DNA of 64,000 bases, from NCBI RefSeq assembly GCF_017313085.1, contig NZ_JAFLNF010000001.1, positions 372,001-436,000 of the forward strand, read 5' to 3'. Positions 1-7,422 of this stretch are shown here, in pieces. Position 1 is the first letter of the stretch. Every line of letters begins with the position of its first letter. This DNA comes from Roseibium limicola (GTDB lineage: Bacteria > Pseudomonadota > Alphaproteobacteria > Rhizobiales > Stappiaceae). The translations under genes and the position numbers were made by a program. Below the pieces are notes generated by a model. The model did not search any database, was not told the DNA's origin, and saw only the letters and a program-made list of their open reading frames with translations.

Positions 1-460
1 CGACACAGTAATCAAAAGCGGCTTGGATTTGCCGTGGTGTCGGACCTTCCAGATAAATAATCGCATCAGCGATCTTACGGAGGAGATCAGGAAGATCTTC
101 TTCTGCCTTCGCAACTGCAAAGATCGCCTTCTTGCCTTGGAGAGCCACTAAAAAACTATCATCGGTGCGTTCACGCTGTCTGTACCTTCCGGCCCCTACC
201 GGCTCACACTCAAGGACGACTGTGACGGCATTAGAGAACCGGTCTCTTAGCCCTCTCAGGTCAGGGAGACGTAGAAGTGTAAGAGCCTCATCAATTTCAT
301 CGACAGATGCTTTCTGACCAGAAACGATACCGACCACGGGCGGGAAGGACAGCTTCATCTCTGGCACTTTACGCAAAGCACGGCGAACGATGCAGTGCGT
401 AAGAAACTGATTGAAACTTGGCTTTTTCTGCCGGAAATAGCAGCGTAGGACGTTGGACAT
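1..460 (-). CDS. Unknown protein, 5' part only (runs off the left edge)
   Basis: Reading leftward from an ATG at 460-458 there is an uninterrupted frame of about 153 codons that leaves the window. It begins MSNVLRCYFRQKKPSFNQF and contains a stretch rich in charged residues followed by DLPDLLRKIADAIIYLEG and PTPRQIQAAFDYCV. I do not recognise the family with certainty. The tail resembles the region before the ATPase core of some AAA proteins of rhizobia, which is only an impression because no Walker motif lies inside the window. No membrane segment or signal peptide is visible. It reads in the same direction as the nuclease-like gene upstream of it. Confidence 0.5.
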   Translation of the reverse strand, partial: MSNVLRCYFRQKKPSFNQFLTHCIVRRALRKVPEMKLSFPPVVGIVSGQKASVDEIDEALTLLRLPDLRGLRDRFSNAVTVVLECEPVGAGRYRQRERTDDSFLVALQGKKAIFAVAKAEEDLPDLLRKIADAIIYLEGPTPRQIQAAFDYCV

Positions 461-635
461 AACTCTCCTGCTCCCGCTGAAGGATCTCCAGGCGGGATTA
501 AATGGTTCAAAATATTTTGGGCTATTGGCCTACCGAGTTTCGTCCGGCGTCAGGCCGTTTGATCATTCCAGCGTTCTCAAACTAGAAACATTCGTCACGC
601 CCAGAATAGCGGCTTTTAGCCGCGAGCTCCTCAGC

Positions 636-1562
636 TTAGGCGCCGACGCTTTGCATCTGACGGCCTTGACGCCGAAGCGGAAGAACCGACAAACACTCGG
701 CAAGTGAAGGCCGTACATCGGCGGTTTCAGCAGAAGCCTCAGCTCTGACTTCGGGAAGAGAGCCAGTGTTCTCAACCTGTCCATCGGTGTCCGCCTGGCG
801 GCAGTTATTGCCGATTGCCGCCAGAAGGCGCGGCACCATACGCTCTGCGATGCCGGACTTCATATAAGCGGACATCACCTCGACAGTTTCGGCGATCGGA
901 AGCCCAAAATAAGCGTCTACCGTTTCACGCGTGACGGTCTTTCGGGCAACAATTCCGGAACGTCCATACCAATCGATGAGCACCTTCTTGACGGAAAGCA
1001 CGGGAAGACCTTTTCGTAGCATTAGGTTCTTCAGCATGAGACCGGCTGCGGTGAGATCCTTACGCGCATCTCGCGCCGCCTGTCCGCCTTGTGCACCGCC
1101 TCCTCGTTTGACGGAAATAACATGCAAGTCACCGGTAGTATGATCAAAGGCCAAAATGTCGATAATCACGCGCTTTCCATGAGAGCCGCCGACTGGAAGA
1201 TTCAGATCGTCAAGCTTGTCGATTTGGTTGCTCTCAACCAGCGCCATAGCTTCCTTGGAAACAACCAACGAGACCTGAGTCGACACTTCGTAGCGGTCTC
1301 CGGCAGCGGCAAATGCGTGCGCAATGGCATCTTCCAGCAGCAGACCGTGGCGCTTGGACAGGCTGTCGAGTGGTCCTCTCAATTGCGTGAGCTTGTTTCC
1401 CAATAGCTCGTCCGAACAGTAGATCTTGTCAAAGCACTCCTGCAACGCGGCATCAACCGCTTCGCGGAGCTCCACGGGGAGATGTGTGGTTTCAGGTGTA
1501 TAAGTGCTTTGGGCGCTAGCACATGTGGCTGATACGCTAGAAATGGAATTGTGGTTATGCAT
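636..1562 (-). CDS. Hypothetical protein with PD-(D/E)XK nuclease-like core
   Basis: This 308-residue protein has a central block in which a helix containing LLLEDAIAHAF is followed by VIIDILAFD and then LHVISVKRGGG. That E, D and xVK spacing is the layout of PD-(D/E)XK nuclease folds, but the usual Glu before the Lys is Ser here, so activity is uncertain. The N-terminal 30 residues are low-complexity Ser/Thr-rich and the C-terminal 60 look disordered. It starts at 1562 and is transcribed divergently from an XRE regulator at 1649, which suggests joint control from the 86-bp AT-rich gap. It could be a restriction-like or toxin-like effector of the island. The function is not known and the fold assignment is an inference. 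Confidence 0.6.
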   Translation of the reverse strand: MHNHNSISSVSATCASAQSTYTPETTHLPVELREAVDAALQECFDKIYCSDELLGNKLTQLRGPLDSLSKRHGLLLEDAIAHAFAAAGDRYEVSTQVSLVVSKEAMALVESNQIDKLDDLNLPVGGSHGKRVIIDILAFDHTTGDLHVISVKRGGGAQGGQAARDARKDLTAAGLMLKNLMLRKGLPVLSVKKVLIDWYGRSGIVARKTVTRETVDAYFGLPIAETVEVMSAYMKSGIAERMVPRLLAAIGNNCRQADTDGQVENTGSLPEVRAEASAETADVRPSLAECLSVLPLRRQGRQMQSVGA

Positions 1563-1648
1563 GAGTGATCCTTATCGTTAGATGACGAGAACCAAAAGCG
1601 CACTTTTAATGCACACATGCAATCTGATTCATCAATTATGGTTAACTA

Positions 1649-1894
1649 ATGATAAATGCAAAGCAATGTCGCGCTACCCGAGCTTGGCTATCTTGGTCAC
1701 AAGATGAGCTTGCCAGAAGGTCTCAGGTGTCCAAGAGAGCGATAGCTGGATTCGAGCTGGAAAAAACAGTTCCGCACGACCGTACCCTGCGTGATCTACA
1801 GCGGGCTTTTGAAGACGCCGGGATTACGTTCCTCATGGAAGGGGCAAAAGGAATTGGGTTGAGAGAAAGTCAGGAAAACTCGGCGAGCGACTAA
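1649..1894 (+). CDS. XRE-family helix-turn-helix regulator
   Basis: This 81-residue protein is a single HTH domain. The segment SWSQDELARRSQVSKRAI, about residues 15-32, gives the two helices typical of Cro/C1-type regulators, followed by LRDLQRAFEDAGITFL, a common continuation in small rhizobial XRE proteins. Size and lack of any other domain fit an autoregulatory repressor. It is divergent from the nuclease-like gene ending at 636, so it plausibly represses itself and that neighbour from the shared intergenic region. Recognition of the fold is firm; the target is inferred. Confidence 0.85.
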   Translation: MINAKQCRATRAWLSWSQDELARRSQVSKRAIAGFELEKTVPHDRTLRDLQRAFEDAGITFLMEGAKGIGLRESQENSASD

Positions 1895-1900
1895 ACCCGG

Positions 1901-2197
1901 TTACCGGAGAGACAACGCTTTACGTTCTGGGTTGCCTGCGCCGAGTATTGCGGTCGCTCGGGTTAAGCTTTGTTGATTCAGCCACTCAATTTTGCTTCTC
2001 AAGCGACTAGACCGGAGACGACGGTTTGCATATCCCCTAATAAGCGTTGGTTTCCCTTTGAACCACTTACTGACCTCGCGTCGGACCTTCCTCTTAACCA
2101 CAATCCGCGAATACTGATGTAGCCCAAGCTTGCGGTAGGTTACGCACCTCGTATGCGACCTTCGCTCAGCAGCCGCTCCAAGCGGAGCGGTGCACAA
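1901..2197 (-). CDS. Small basic open frame, doubtful gene
   Basis: A 98-codon minus-strand frame rich in Arg and Lys overlaps the 3' end of the next upstream gene by 58 bases. Its first third is read in a shadow frame of that gene, so a real gene would have to start later, for example near the GTG codons around 2100. The middle part, KWFKGKPTLIRGYANRR, has protein-like composition, but I recognise no family. It is listed because it is the only candidate in this 240-base gap. Confidence 0.25.
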   Translation of the reverse strand: MCTAPLGAAAERRSHTRCVTYRKLGLHQYSRIVVKRKVRREVSKWFKGKPTLIRGYANRRLRSSRLRSKIEWLNQQSLTRATAILGAGNPERKALSLR

Positions 2198-2550
2198 GAA
2201 AACAGGGCGTCGTCACCGTCAAAAGTCGTGAAGCCCTCATCCTCCTCGGCATCCTGATCTAGCTGCAGGATCCAGCACTCGCGTTCAGCCGCAGCGAGAA
2301 CAAGTTCGCAGAATTCGCGCGAAAAACCTTCCGCGAGCCGTTCCTTAATCCACCCTCTTTGCTGCGTATCTGGATCATCTCCCCATGGCCAGGCCCACAC
2401 CATGTAAATGACAATGGTATGTTCGGTCGCATGAACCCGAAACGACGTCTCTTTGCCGTCAAAAACGTCGTGAGCCATGTCTTGGAGGAGATGATAATCG
2501 CTCATTTTGATATGGCAAAAGGCAGTATCGAACATCGAAACAACGGGCAT
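2140..2550 (-). CDS. Hypothetical protein, DUF5983-like domain (copy 1)
   Basis: A 136-residue protein. It opens with MFDTAFCHIKMSDYHLL and continues with a strand-like segment, KETSFRVHATEHTIVIYMVW, and a helix, RLAEGFSREFCELVLAAAE. The same three blocks occur in the same order in the C-terminal half of the next gene upstream (2606-3397), where they read LNLSTAHVAPMDLELLLEEA, AKETAFVIPT and RLDEGYSEAFCEVLLFAGD. The 'TAH...D..LL' opening resembles DUF5983-type proteins of proteobacterial plasmids and islands; the name is tentative. A Shine-Dalgarno-like AAGGAAG precedes the ATG at 2550. Function unknown; the tandem arrangement points to duplication of one domain. Confidence 0.6.
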   Translation of the reverse strand: MPVVSMFDTAFCHIKMSDYHLLQDMAHDVFDGKETSFRVHATEHTIVIYMVWAWPWGDDPDTQQRGWIKERLAEGFSREFCELVLAAAERECWILQLDQDAEEDEGFTTFDGDDALFSCAPLRLERLLSEGRIRGA

Positions 2551-2605
2551 TAATGTCTTCCTTTATCAAACAGCTGGAGAGGTCCGCCGATCTGAAACGT
2601 TAGTG

Positions 2606-3397
2606 TCAGCCAACAAGTCGGCGCAAACGGTCGAATGGCTTCGATACCGACACCTCAGTACCCGCATAACAAGACAAGTCCGGGCAGATACCGCCATCAG
2701 CAGCAAGAGCAACGGCTTCGACACCCATATCGCCGGCAAAAAGCAGTACCTCGCAGAAAGCCTCCGAGTACCCTTCGTCAAGGCGCTGCCGGATCTGCTC
2801 CTCCGAAAAGAGCTCTTGCGCATTCGTGGGAATGACGAACGCTGTCTCTTTGGCGCTCACGTGAAAGGCTTTGCCGAAGACGGCTTCTTCTAACAGGAGC
2901 TCTAGATCCATTGGCGCAACATGGGCAGTCGACAGGTTCAACTGTCGCCGATTATCGGATCTTTGGGTTTCTTCAACAACAAGCGCCTGCACATCAAAAC
3001 CGTGTTTCTGAACATCACGCCGTGATATTGAGTAATGGGGGGACATCGATAAATTTGGCAGATAACTGCTGATGTCCACACCACCGCTCAGATTGTTTGG
3101 CCCGCGGGTTAGTGCTTCGCCGTTTTCGTATCGCTCGACAAGATCGTCAAACGCCATTCGACTGGCAACTGGATTAAACCCGAGCGCGACGAGCTTCTTC
3201 AGAATACGTTCTGACAGGATCTCAAAATTGCGTTTGGCTTCGTCGCTGGTGCCCTCGGTTACAACAAAATGCAAATAGACAATGGCGATGTCTTCAGTGG
3301 TTGGCCTACGATTGATCTTTTGACGCGCGCGGTATGCACGCTGGCGTGAAGCCGCTGCGGATCGACGGCACTGGGCCGCGCGAGTAAGCTTTCTCAT
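2606..3397 (-). CDS. Hypothetical protein, basic N-terminus plus DUF5983-like domain (copy 2)
   Basis: 263 residues from the ATG at 3397; the frame can be extended to a GTG at 3439 that has no spaced ribosome site. The first 30 residues are very basic (CRRSAAASRQRAYRARQKIN), suggesting nucleic-acid contact. A middle part, about residues 40-150, has no recognisable motif. The C-terminal 100 residues repeat the domain of the downstream gene ending at 2140 (blocks STAHVAPMDLELLLEEA and RLDEGYSEAFCEVLLF). The two genes lie 55 bases apart on one strand and are probably cotranscribed. A role in an island or plasmid accessory system is plausible but unproven. Confidence 0.55.
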   Translation of the reverse strand: MRKLTRAAQCRRSAAASRQRAYRARQKINRRPTTEDIAIVYLHFVVTEGTSDEAKRNFEILSERILKKLVALGFNPVASRMAFDDLVERYENGEALTRGPNNLSGGVDISSYLPNLSMSPHYSISRRDVQKHGFDVQALVVEETQRSDNRRQLNLSTAHVAPMDLELLLEEAVFGKAFHVSAKETAFVIPTNAQELFSEEQIRQRLDEGYSEAFCEVLLFAGDMGVEAVALAADGGICPDLSCYAGTEVSVSKPFDRLRRLVG

Positions 3398-3863
3398 ATG
3401 AATTTCCGCTCTCTGCTGATCTGTGAGCGCGATTTGCACTCCGCATATTCAGGCTTGTTCGGAAATTTCTTCGGCGCAATGGCGAAAAACTATAATTATT
3501 AGAGCGGCTTACAAAATTTGTTGACGCACTTTGATATTCACTCACTTTGCCACTCGAATTATTTTTGAGCTTTTCACCGACCTCGTCGCTCGAGGCCGGT
3601 TCGAGGACATGGCTACAGAGAATCTGATCTATTCAGTGCCGGTCAGATGCAACGCTTGGTGGAGTACACTATGGCCCTCTCCTCTCACCCATCCTCGTCA
3701 AGGCGTTTTGGCGTGAATCATCTGCGTGAGGGTCTGTAGCGATATCATGCGTCATACCGTGACGGCCTGAATCGAATTGCTGGAGAACGGAATCGAAAGA
3801 CCGTAACTTGATCTGAATTGAGCTGCGTTGCTCGCAAGTGTTCGAAAATCGATTAAAAGCAAG

Positions 3864-3896
3864 GCGATTGACCTGCAAATCAATCGCTAGCTTTTT
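3864..3896 (+). terminator. Orphan intrinsic-terminator-like hairpin
   Basis: GCGATTGA at 3864-3871 pairs with TCAATCGC at 3880-3887 around an 8-base loop, and a run of five T follows at 3892-3896. No protein-coding frame ends just upstream on the plus strand, so it may end a small RNA or be a relic. Confidence 0.4.
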
Positions 3897-4186
3897 AACA
3901 TTTTCGAAGCTCAGTTTCTCTCAATTGGTAATCCAGGGGCTTAAAGCTAGCTGCTATAATCAAAAACCAGATGTCGCGCGCACTAAGGTCCTTAGGCAGG
4001 GAAACTCATAGTCAATTCTGCGATTCTGGAAAACGACAAGCCTGACGGAAGCGGCCTAGGCTTAGATAACCTCACCGTTCAATGGGCGGTCAAACATCTC
4101 AGCAGCCAATGCAGGTCGCTCCGGCTTATGAATGCTCTCTCCGATTTAGTCCCGTCTCCCTCACCTGCCCATCCTTAGCAAGGTGC

Positions 4187-4281
4187 TGACCTGCCGCTGA
4201 ACTTTCATCTAGCGATGACTTGTGAATAGCCCCTGGAGTTGAGGCAAGGAGGTGTCTACAGAACGCGGGGCTATTCAATCC
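4187..4281. mobile_element. Solo end fragment of IS3-family debris
   Basis: Bases 4187-4212 match the left end of the IS remnant at 7718 except for two substitutions (shared TGACCTGCC.CTGAACTTTCATC). About 45 bases further on, GGTGTCTACAGAACGCGGGGCTATTC is closely similar to the reverse complement of the end of another IS3 remnant at 6598-6625. No transposase frame is left here. Confidence 0.5.
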
Positions 4282-4352
4282 GACGTTGATCCATCGGAAA
4301 TCCGCGGTCGTCTGTCGGCCCATCGGCATCTCGCGGGAAATAATCGAGATTG

Positions 4353-4377
4353 AACCTGTAAAGGATCCTTACAGGTT
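4353..4377. repeat. Inverted repeat AACCTGTAA / TTACAGGTT
   Basis: A 9-base perfect inverted repeat with a 7-base spacer containing GGATCC. It is followed by further small hairpins at 4392-4408 and 4412-4425, upstream of the AbiJ-like gene. It could be an operator or part of a structured RNA; no U-tract follows. Confidence 0.45.
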
Positions 4378-4490
4378 GCCGATATCGAACTTGGCGGAGA
4401 AGCCGCCAGGTTGGATGACAATCCAGAATGGAAAGGCTAGACGTAATGCTCGTTGAGGCTTTAACTCGAGGCATAAGTCAGGCGCGAATC

Positions 4491-5300
4491 ATGGACAAAC
4501 CCAACCGATCTTTTTCTGAACGCTTTGGCTATCGCGATCCTGATGCCCCGATAAAAGTTCGCGAAGGCGCTCCCGAAGCCGTCCGCGATGGGATCTAGAT
4601 GCTTGGATATGACGCCGACTTAGGGCCAATTGGGATGCGAGGTCTTCTTTGTGCCGCATTGCTCAAACGTCCGGATCCTAACAATTGGTCGCCCGGCAAT
4701 GTTGAGCACGAGGTATCAGGGCTGATTGATGCCGCCCCTTGGTATAAGGTCTACGATTTTGCAGAACGACTGTATCAGAGTATCGGGGAGCCTGACCAAG
4801 ACGGTGATAAGCGGCAACGGTTTCAAGAGCAACTGAACCAGCTCTTTCGCGAGCAAGGCGTTGGCTGGGAGATGAAAGAAGGCATTCTCATCGCCCGCGG
4901 TTCTAAGGCTTTTGCCATGGCAACAGACCACGCGACAGAAGTGATGGCGAGATCCGGAGCACCTACCGCCGCCAATGAGATCCATGAGGCTCTTCGTGAT
5001 ATCTCCCGCCGTCCGAAGGCGGATATTACCGGAGCCGTCCAGCACGCAATGGCCGCGCTCGAATGCGTTGCCCGTGAAGTCGATGGAAGCAACGATACGC
5101 TCGGCCAAATCATTAAGCGGCTTGAGCTGCCAGCACCAATGGACGGCGCTCTCCATAAACTTTGGGGATTCGCCTCTGAACAGGGACGGCATATTCAGGA
5201 AGGACGGGATCCGGCATTCGAAGAGGCCGAGCTCGTTGTGACGGTTGCAAGCGCTGTTAGCGTTGATTTGCTTCGTCGTCGAGACGACACCGCCATTTAA
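4491..5300 (+). pseudogene. AbiJ N-terminal-domain-like protein, split by an in-frame amber codon
   Basis: An ATG at 4491 opens MDKPNRSFSERFGYRDPD, a start typical of proteins with the AbiJ N-terminal domain type 4. The frame reaches TAG at 4596-4598 and continues immediately in the same frame with MLGYDADLGPIGMRGLLC, RPDPNNW and PWYKVYDFAERLY, also characteristic of that family, to a stop at 5300. The family is linked to phage abortive infection. The C-terminal half contains a region with helical, HEPN-like composition, including ITGAVQHAMAALECVAREV. Either the gene is inactivated, or the second part is translated alone as a 233-residue product from the ATG at 4599, or the amber codon is an error or is suppressed. 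The AbiF gene lies 147 bases downstream. Confidence 0.65.
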
Positions 5301-5380
5301 ATCCAAGGTGGTATTTTTGACGACCTTCGGAAAAGTTATTGAACTCTTAACCTAGGCGGACTATCTTCCAAATTAACAAC

Positions 5381-5435
5381 ACCCCCCAGGCGACCGGTCT
5401 TCGGACCGAGCTCAATACCGGGGGGTTACTTTTTT
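5381..5435 (+). ncRNA. abiF-type structured RNA upstream of the AbiF gene (candidate RNA antitoxin)
   Basis: A nested hairpin lies just before the AbiF gene. The outer stem pairs ACCCCCC at 5381-5387 with GGGGGGT at 5420-5426 and extends by GG/CC (5389-5390 with 5418-5419). The inner stem pairs CGGTC (5395-5399) with GACCG (5404-5408) around a UUCG tetraloop. A run of six T at 5430-5435 makes the 3' end look like an intrinsic terminator. A conserved 'abiF RNA' motif is known directly upstream of Abi_2 genes, and related AbiF loci act as RNA-antitoxin/HEPN-toxin pairs. Position and architecture fit; identity with that motif needs a covariance search. Confidence 0.7.
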
Positions 5436-5447
5436 CTGAGAGGCCGC

Positions 5448-6371
5448 GTGCGATTTTCGAAGGCCGCTACATCAATTGACGAACAACTCAATCTGATCCT
5501 AGAGCGCGGGATGCAGGTCGATGACATCGATGCCGCTAAGAGATGGTTGGAAGGTGTCGGATACTATCGTATGAGCGCCTATTGGCTCCCATTTGAAGAG
5601 CCACCCGTCGAAGGCCAGACACGAAGTAAAAAGTTCAAGCCCGACACGACCTTCACAAAAATCCACGACCTTTATGTCTTCGACCGTCGCCTGCGGGTTC
5701 TGCTCCTTGAGGCGATAGAGCGGATAGAAATCCATGTCCGGTCCCGCTGGACCTATCGCATGTCGCACGCTTATGGATCGCACGCCCATCTGGATCACAA
5801 TCTGTTCTCAGGAGCAACCAACCACGCCGAACAGCTTGTCCGACTGGCGCGTGCCGTCGAGAAATCCGAGGAAACTTTCATCCAACATTATCGTGGCAAA
5901 TACACGGAGCCGTTCTCCCCGCCGCTTTGGGCATCGACAGAATTGATGACGATGGGCGAGCTTTCCAAATGGGTTCAGGCTACCAAGGACAACGCGATCA
6001 AGTCTGCGGTTGCTCGGGATATCGGCCTGCCAACGCGTGAAACTCTTGAAGGCACCCTACAGGCACTCGCCTACGTCAGGAATATCTGCGCTCATCATGG
6101 TCGTTTATGGAATCGCAAGCTGGTGAAACGGTTGCCATACATCAAGCGATATCGAGGCGATCTGGTAATCGCTGACGATCAAGGGCAACGGCAACCCGAC
6201 AACAGGATCTACAACGTCATCGTTGTTTTGTTGCAGCTTCTTCATTCGCAGGCGACCGACAGCACCTACCTCGCTCGCCTGCGCGCCCTTATTGAGGATA
6301 TCGAGGATCAAGACAGGACGTCGATGGGTTTCCCCGACGACTGGCGTGATAGGCCAACCTGGAAGCTTTGA
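5448..6371 (+). CDS. abiF: AbiF/AbiD-type Abi_2 family HEPN protein (abortive infection)
   Basis: 307 residues, the normal size for the Abi_2 (AbiD/AbiF) family. The N-terminus shows LILERGMQVDD and LEGVGYYRMSAYWLPF, and the middle has VFDRRLRVLLLEAIERIEIHVR, all family hallmarks. R211-N-I-C-A-H216 in YVRNICAHHGRLWNR is the Rx4-6H motif of HEPN ribonucleases. The start is GTG at 5448, preceded by GAGAGG. A structured RNA with its own terminator lies 13 bases upstream, the arrangement of RNA-controlled AbiF systems. Such proteins stop growth on phage infection and are related to the ancestors of Cas13. The protein looks intact, unlike the AbiJ-like gene before it. Function in this host is inferred from the family. 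Confidence 0.88.
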   Translation: MRFSKAATSIDEQLNLILERGMQVDDIDAAKRWLEGVGYYRMSAYWLPFEEPPVEGQTRSKKFKPDTTFTKIHDLYVFDRRLRVLLLEAIERIEIHVRSRWTYRMSHAYGSHAHLDHNLFSGATNHAEQLVRLARAVEKSEETFIQHYRGKYTEPFSPPLWASTELMTMGELSKWVQATKDNAIKSAVARDIGLPTRETLEGTLQALAYVRNICAHHGRLWNRKLVKRLPYIKRYRGDLVIADDQGQRQPDNRIYNVIVVLLQLLHSQATDSTYLARLRALIEDIEDQDRTSMGFPDDWRDRPTWKL

Positions 6372-6599
6372 TCGACATGGCTGATACGATACCAAGAAGC
6401 CTTCTTTCGACATTACCCCTCCTTCAAGTCTCCCAAAACCCAACGAGCGAAGACAGGCAAAGCCATCGCGTTCGATGTGATCGACTTGTCGAACATGACT
6501 TCAAAGAGGCAGCTTCGGTCGCCTTTTGATGGCCGATCGAACCTGAAAGGATTTATTGCACGTTGGATACAGGAAAGCCTCAATTATCATTGGCCTGAA

Positions 6600-6843
6600 T
6601 AGCCCCATATTTCGTAGACACCTTTCAGTTCATGATTGGTGTCTGTTCTCGAAGTCGACGGGTCACAGCATGCCGTTCCGGGCGTGCTTGCGTGTTGGAT
6701 TGTAGAACAACTCGATCTAGTCGAATATGTCCTGACGTGCTTCGTCCCGAGTTCGTTAGGTCCGTCGCCGTATTCTCTCGCGCTTGAGCAGGTTGAAGAA
6801 ACTCTCAGCCAAAGCATTGTCATGGCAGTTGCCGCGTCGGCTA
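6600..6843 (-). mobile_element. IS3-family transposase (orfB) 3' remnant
   Basis: Read on the minus strand, the segment gives SRRGNCHDNALAESFFNLLK, then (R)QDIFD-stop-IELFYNPTRKHARNGML-stop-PVDFE, which is the C-terminal end of an IS3-type orfB including the last catalytic-region residues (AESFF). At least two in-frame stops and a shift near the end show it is dead. The 5' part of the element is missing. Confidence 0.75.
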
Positions 6844-6907
6844 ACGGAGCGCGTGAACGCGGAACTAGAATCAAAAAAGCGCTCGTTCGGGCGCTTTCAG
6901 GTTTCGT

Positions 6908-6934
6908 TAGTTGCGGGAGCGGAATTTGAACCTG
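6908..6934 (-). other. Degenerate 3' fragment of an initiator-tRNA-like gene
   Basis: The minus-strand sequence CAGGTTCAAATTCCGCTCCCGCAACTA resembles the T-arm and acceptor end of the alphaproteobacterial tRNA-fMet, whose 3' end I recall as GGTTCAAATCCTGCTCCCGCAACCA, with several changes. Only this part is present, so it is not a functional tRNA. Such fragments often mark old integration sites. Confidence 0.4.
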
Positions 6935-7159
6935 TCCAACGAGCTATTTTCGCAGTAAGCGGCACTTAATTCTAACCGCCCCTATCAGCTCTGTTGATCA
7001 CTGTGCGATGAACAACGCTCAAGCCCCACGACCCGGCCCTTGGCATCTTGCGATCATGAGGATTATTGCATACCGCACAAAAAACGTGTACCCACGGACA
7101 TGTGAGACAGTGATACACGCCGACTTTTATCGATGAAAAGTCAATAGGTTATCAGGAAT

Positions 7160-7187
7160 GGGGGTTCGAGTCCCTCCTCCGCTACCA
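7160..7187 (+). other. tRNA-like 3' end with encoded CCA, attachment-site candidate
   Basis: GGGGG TTCGAGT CCCTC forms a T-arm with a canonical loop, followed by a 7-base acceptor strand (CTCCGCT), A and CCA. The rest of a tRNA is absent upstream. A bare 3' end is the usual relic left by elements that integrate into tRNA or tmRNA genes. I could not assign the amino acid. Confidence 0.5.
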
Positions 7188-7422
7188 AATTCCCCTAAAA
7201 AATCAGATAGTTATCGACTACGGCGACCTGCGTAGCGTCTCAGACTTTGCCGACTTCGCGATTTGTACCGACTCTGTACCGACCAAACGAGTCCTTTAGT
7301 ACCCGGTTCGGTGGTTCCTTGAAACCGCGATACCGCCCGAAAAATGGGAAGACGCTTTTCGGGATCGACCTCGCGCAAAAATGCGGTCACCCTATTTCGT
7401 GACTCACGAAAAGGAGATCGGA

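Larger units (their letters stand above)
3440..4490. other. Long gap with little coding signal
   Basis: About 1 kb without a convincing gene. It contains an AT-rich stretch at 3480-3545 that may hold the promoter of the leftward pair, a terminator-like hairpin at 3864-3896, the solo end of an IS3-type element at 4187-4281, and several small hairpins at 4353-4475. A plus-strand open stretch from about 4275 to the TGA at 4454-4456 reads in part IEPVKDPYRLPISNLAEKPP and may be the tail of a gene destroyed by the insertion; I cannot name it. Confidence 0.4.
6372..7422. other. Gap with IS and tRNA fragments only
   Basis: No intact gene is visible. The stretch holds a decayed IS3 transposase tail (6600-6843), a degenerate initiator-tRNA-like 3' fragment (6908-6934) and a tRNA-like 3' end with CCA (7160-7187). 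The first 200 bases after the AbiF stop and the segment 6940-7150 show nothing recognisable. Confidence 0.5.

Noticed and set aside
4271..4474. 67-codon minus-strand frame in the gap before the AbiJ-like gene
   Set aside because: Composition is unlike a protein and the segment is better explained by IS debris, hairpins and a possible gene tail on the other strand.
6908..7187. Complete tRNA genes at the two tRNA-like fragments
   Set aside because: Only T-arm and acceptor 3' strands are present; no anticodon arm or 5' acceptor strand is found nearby.
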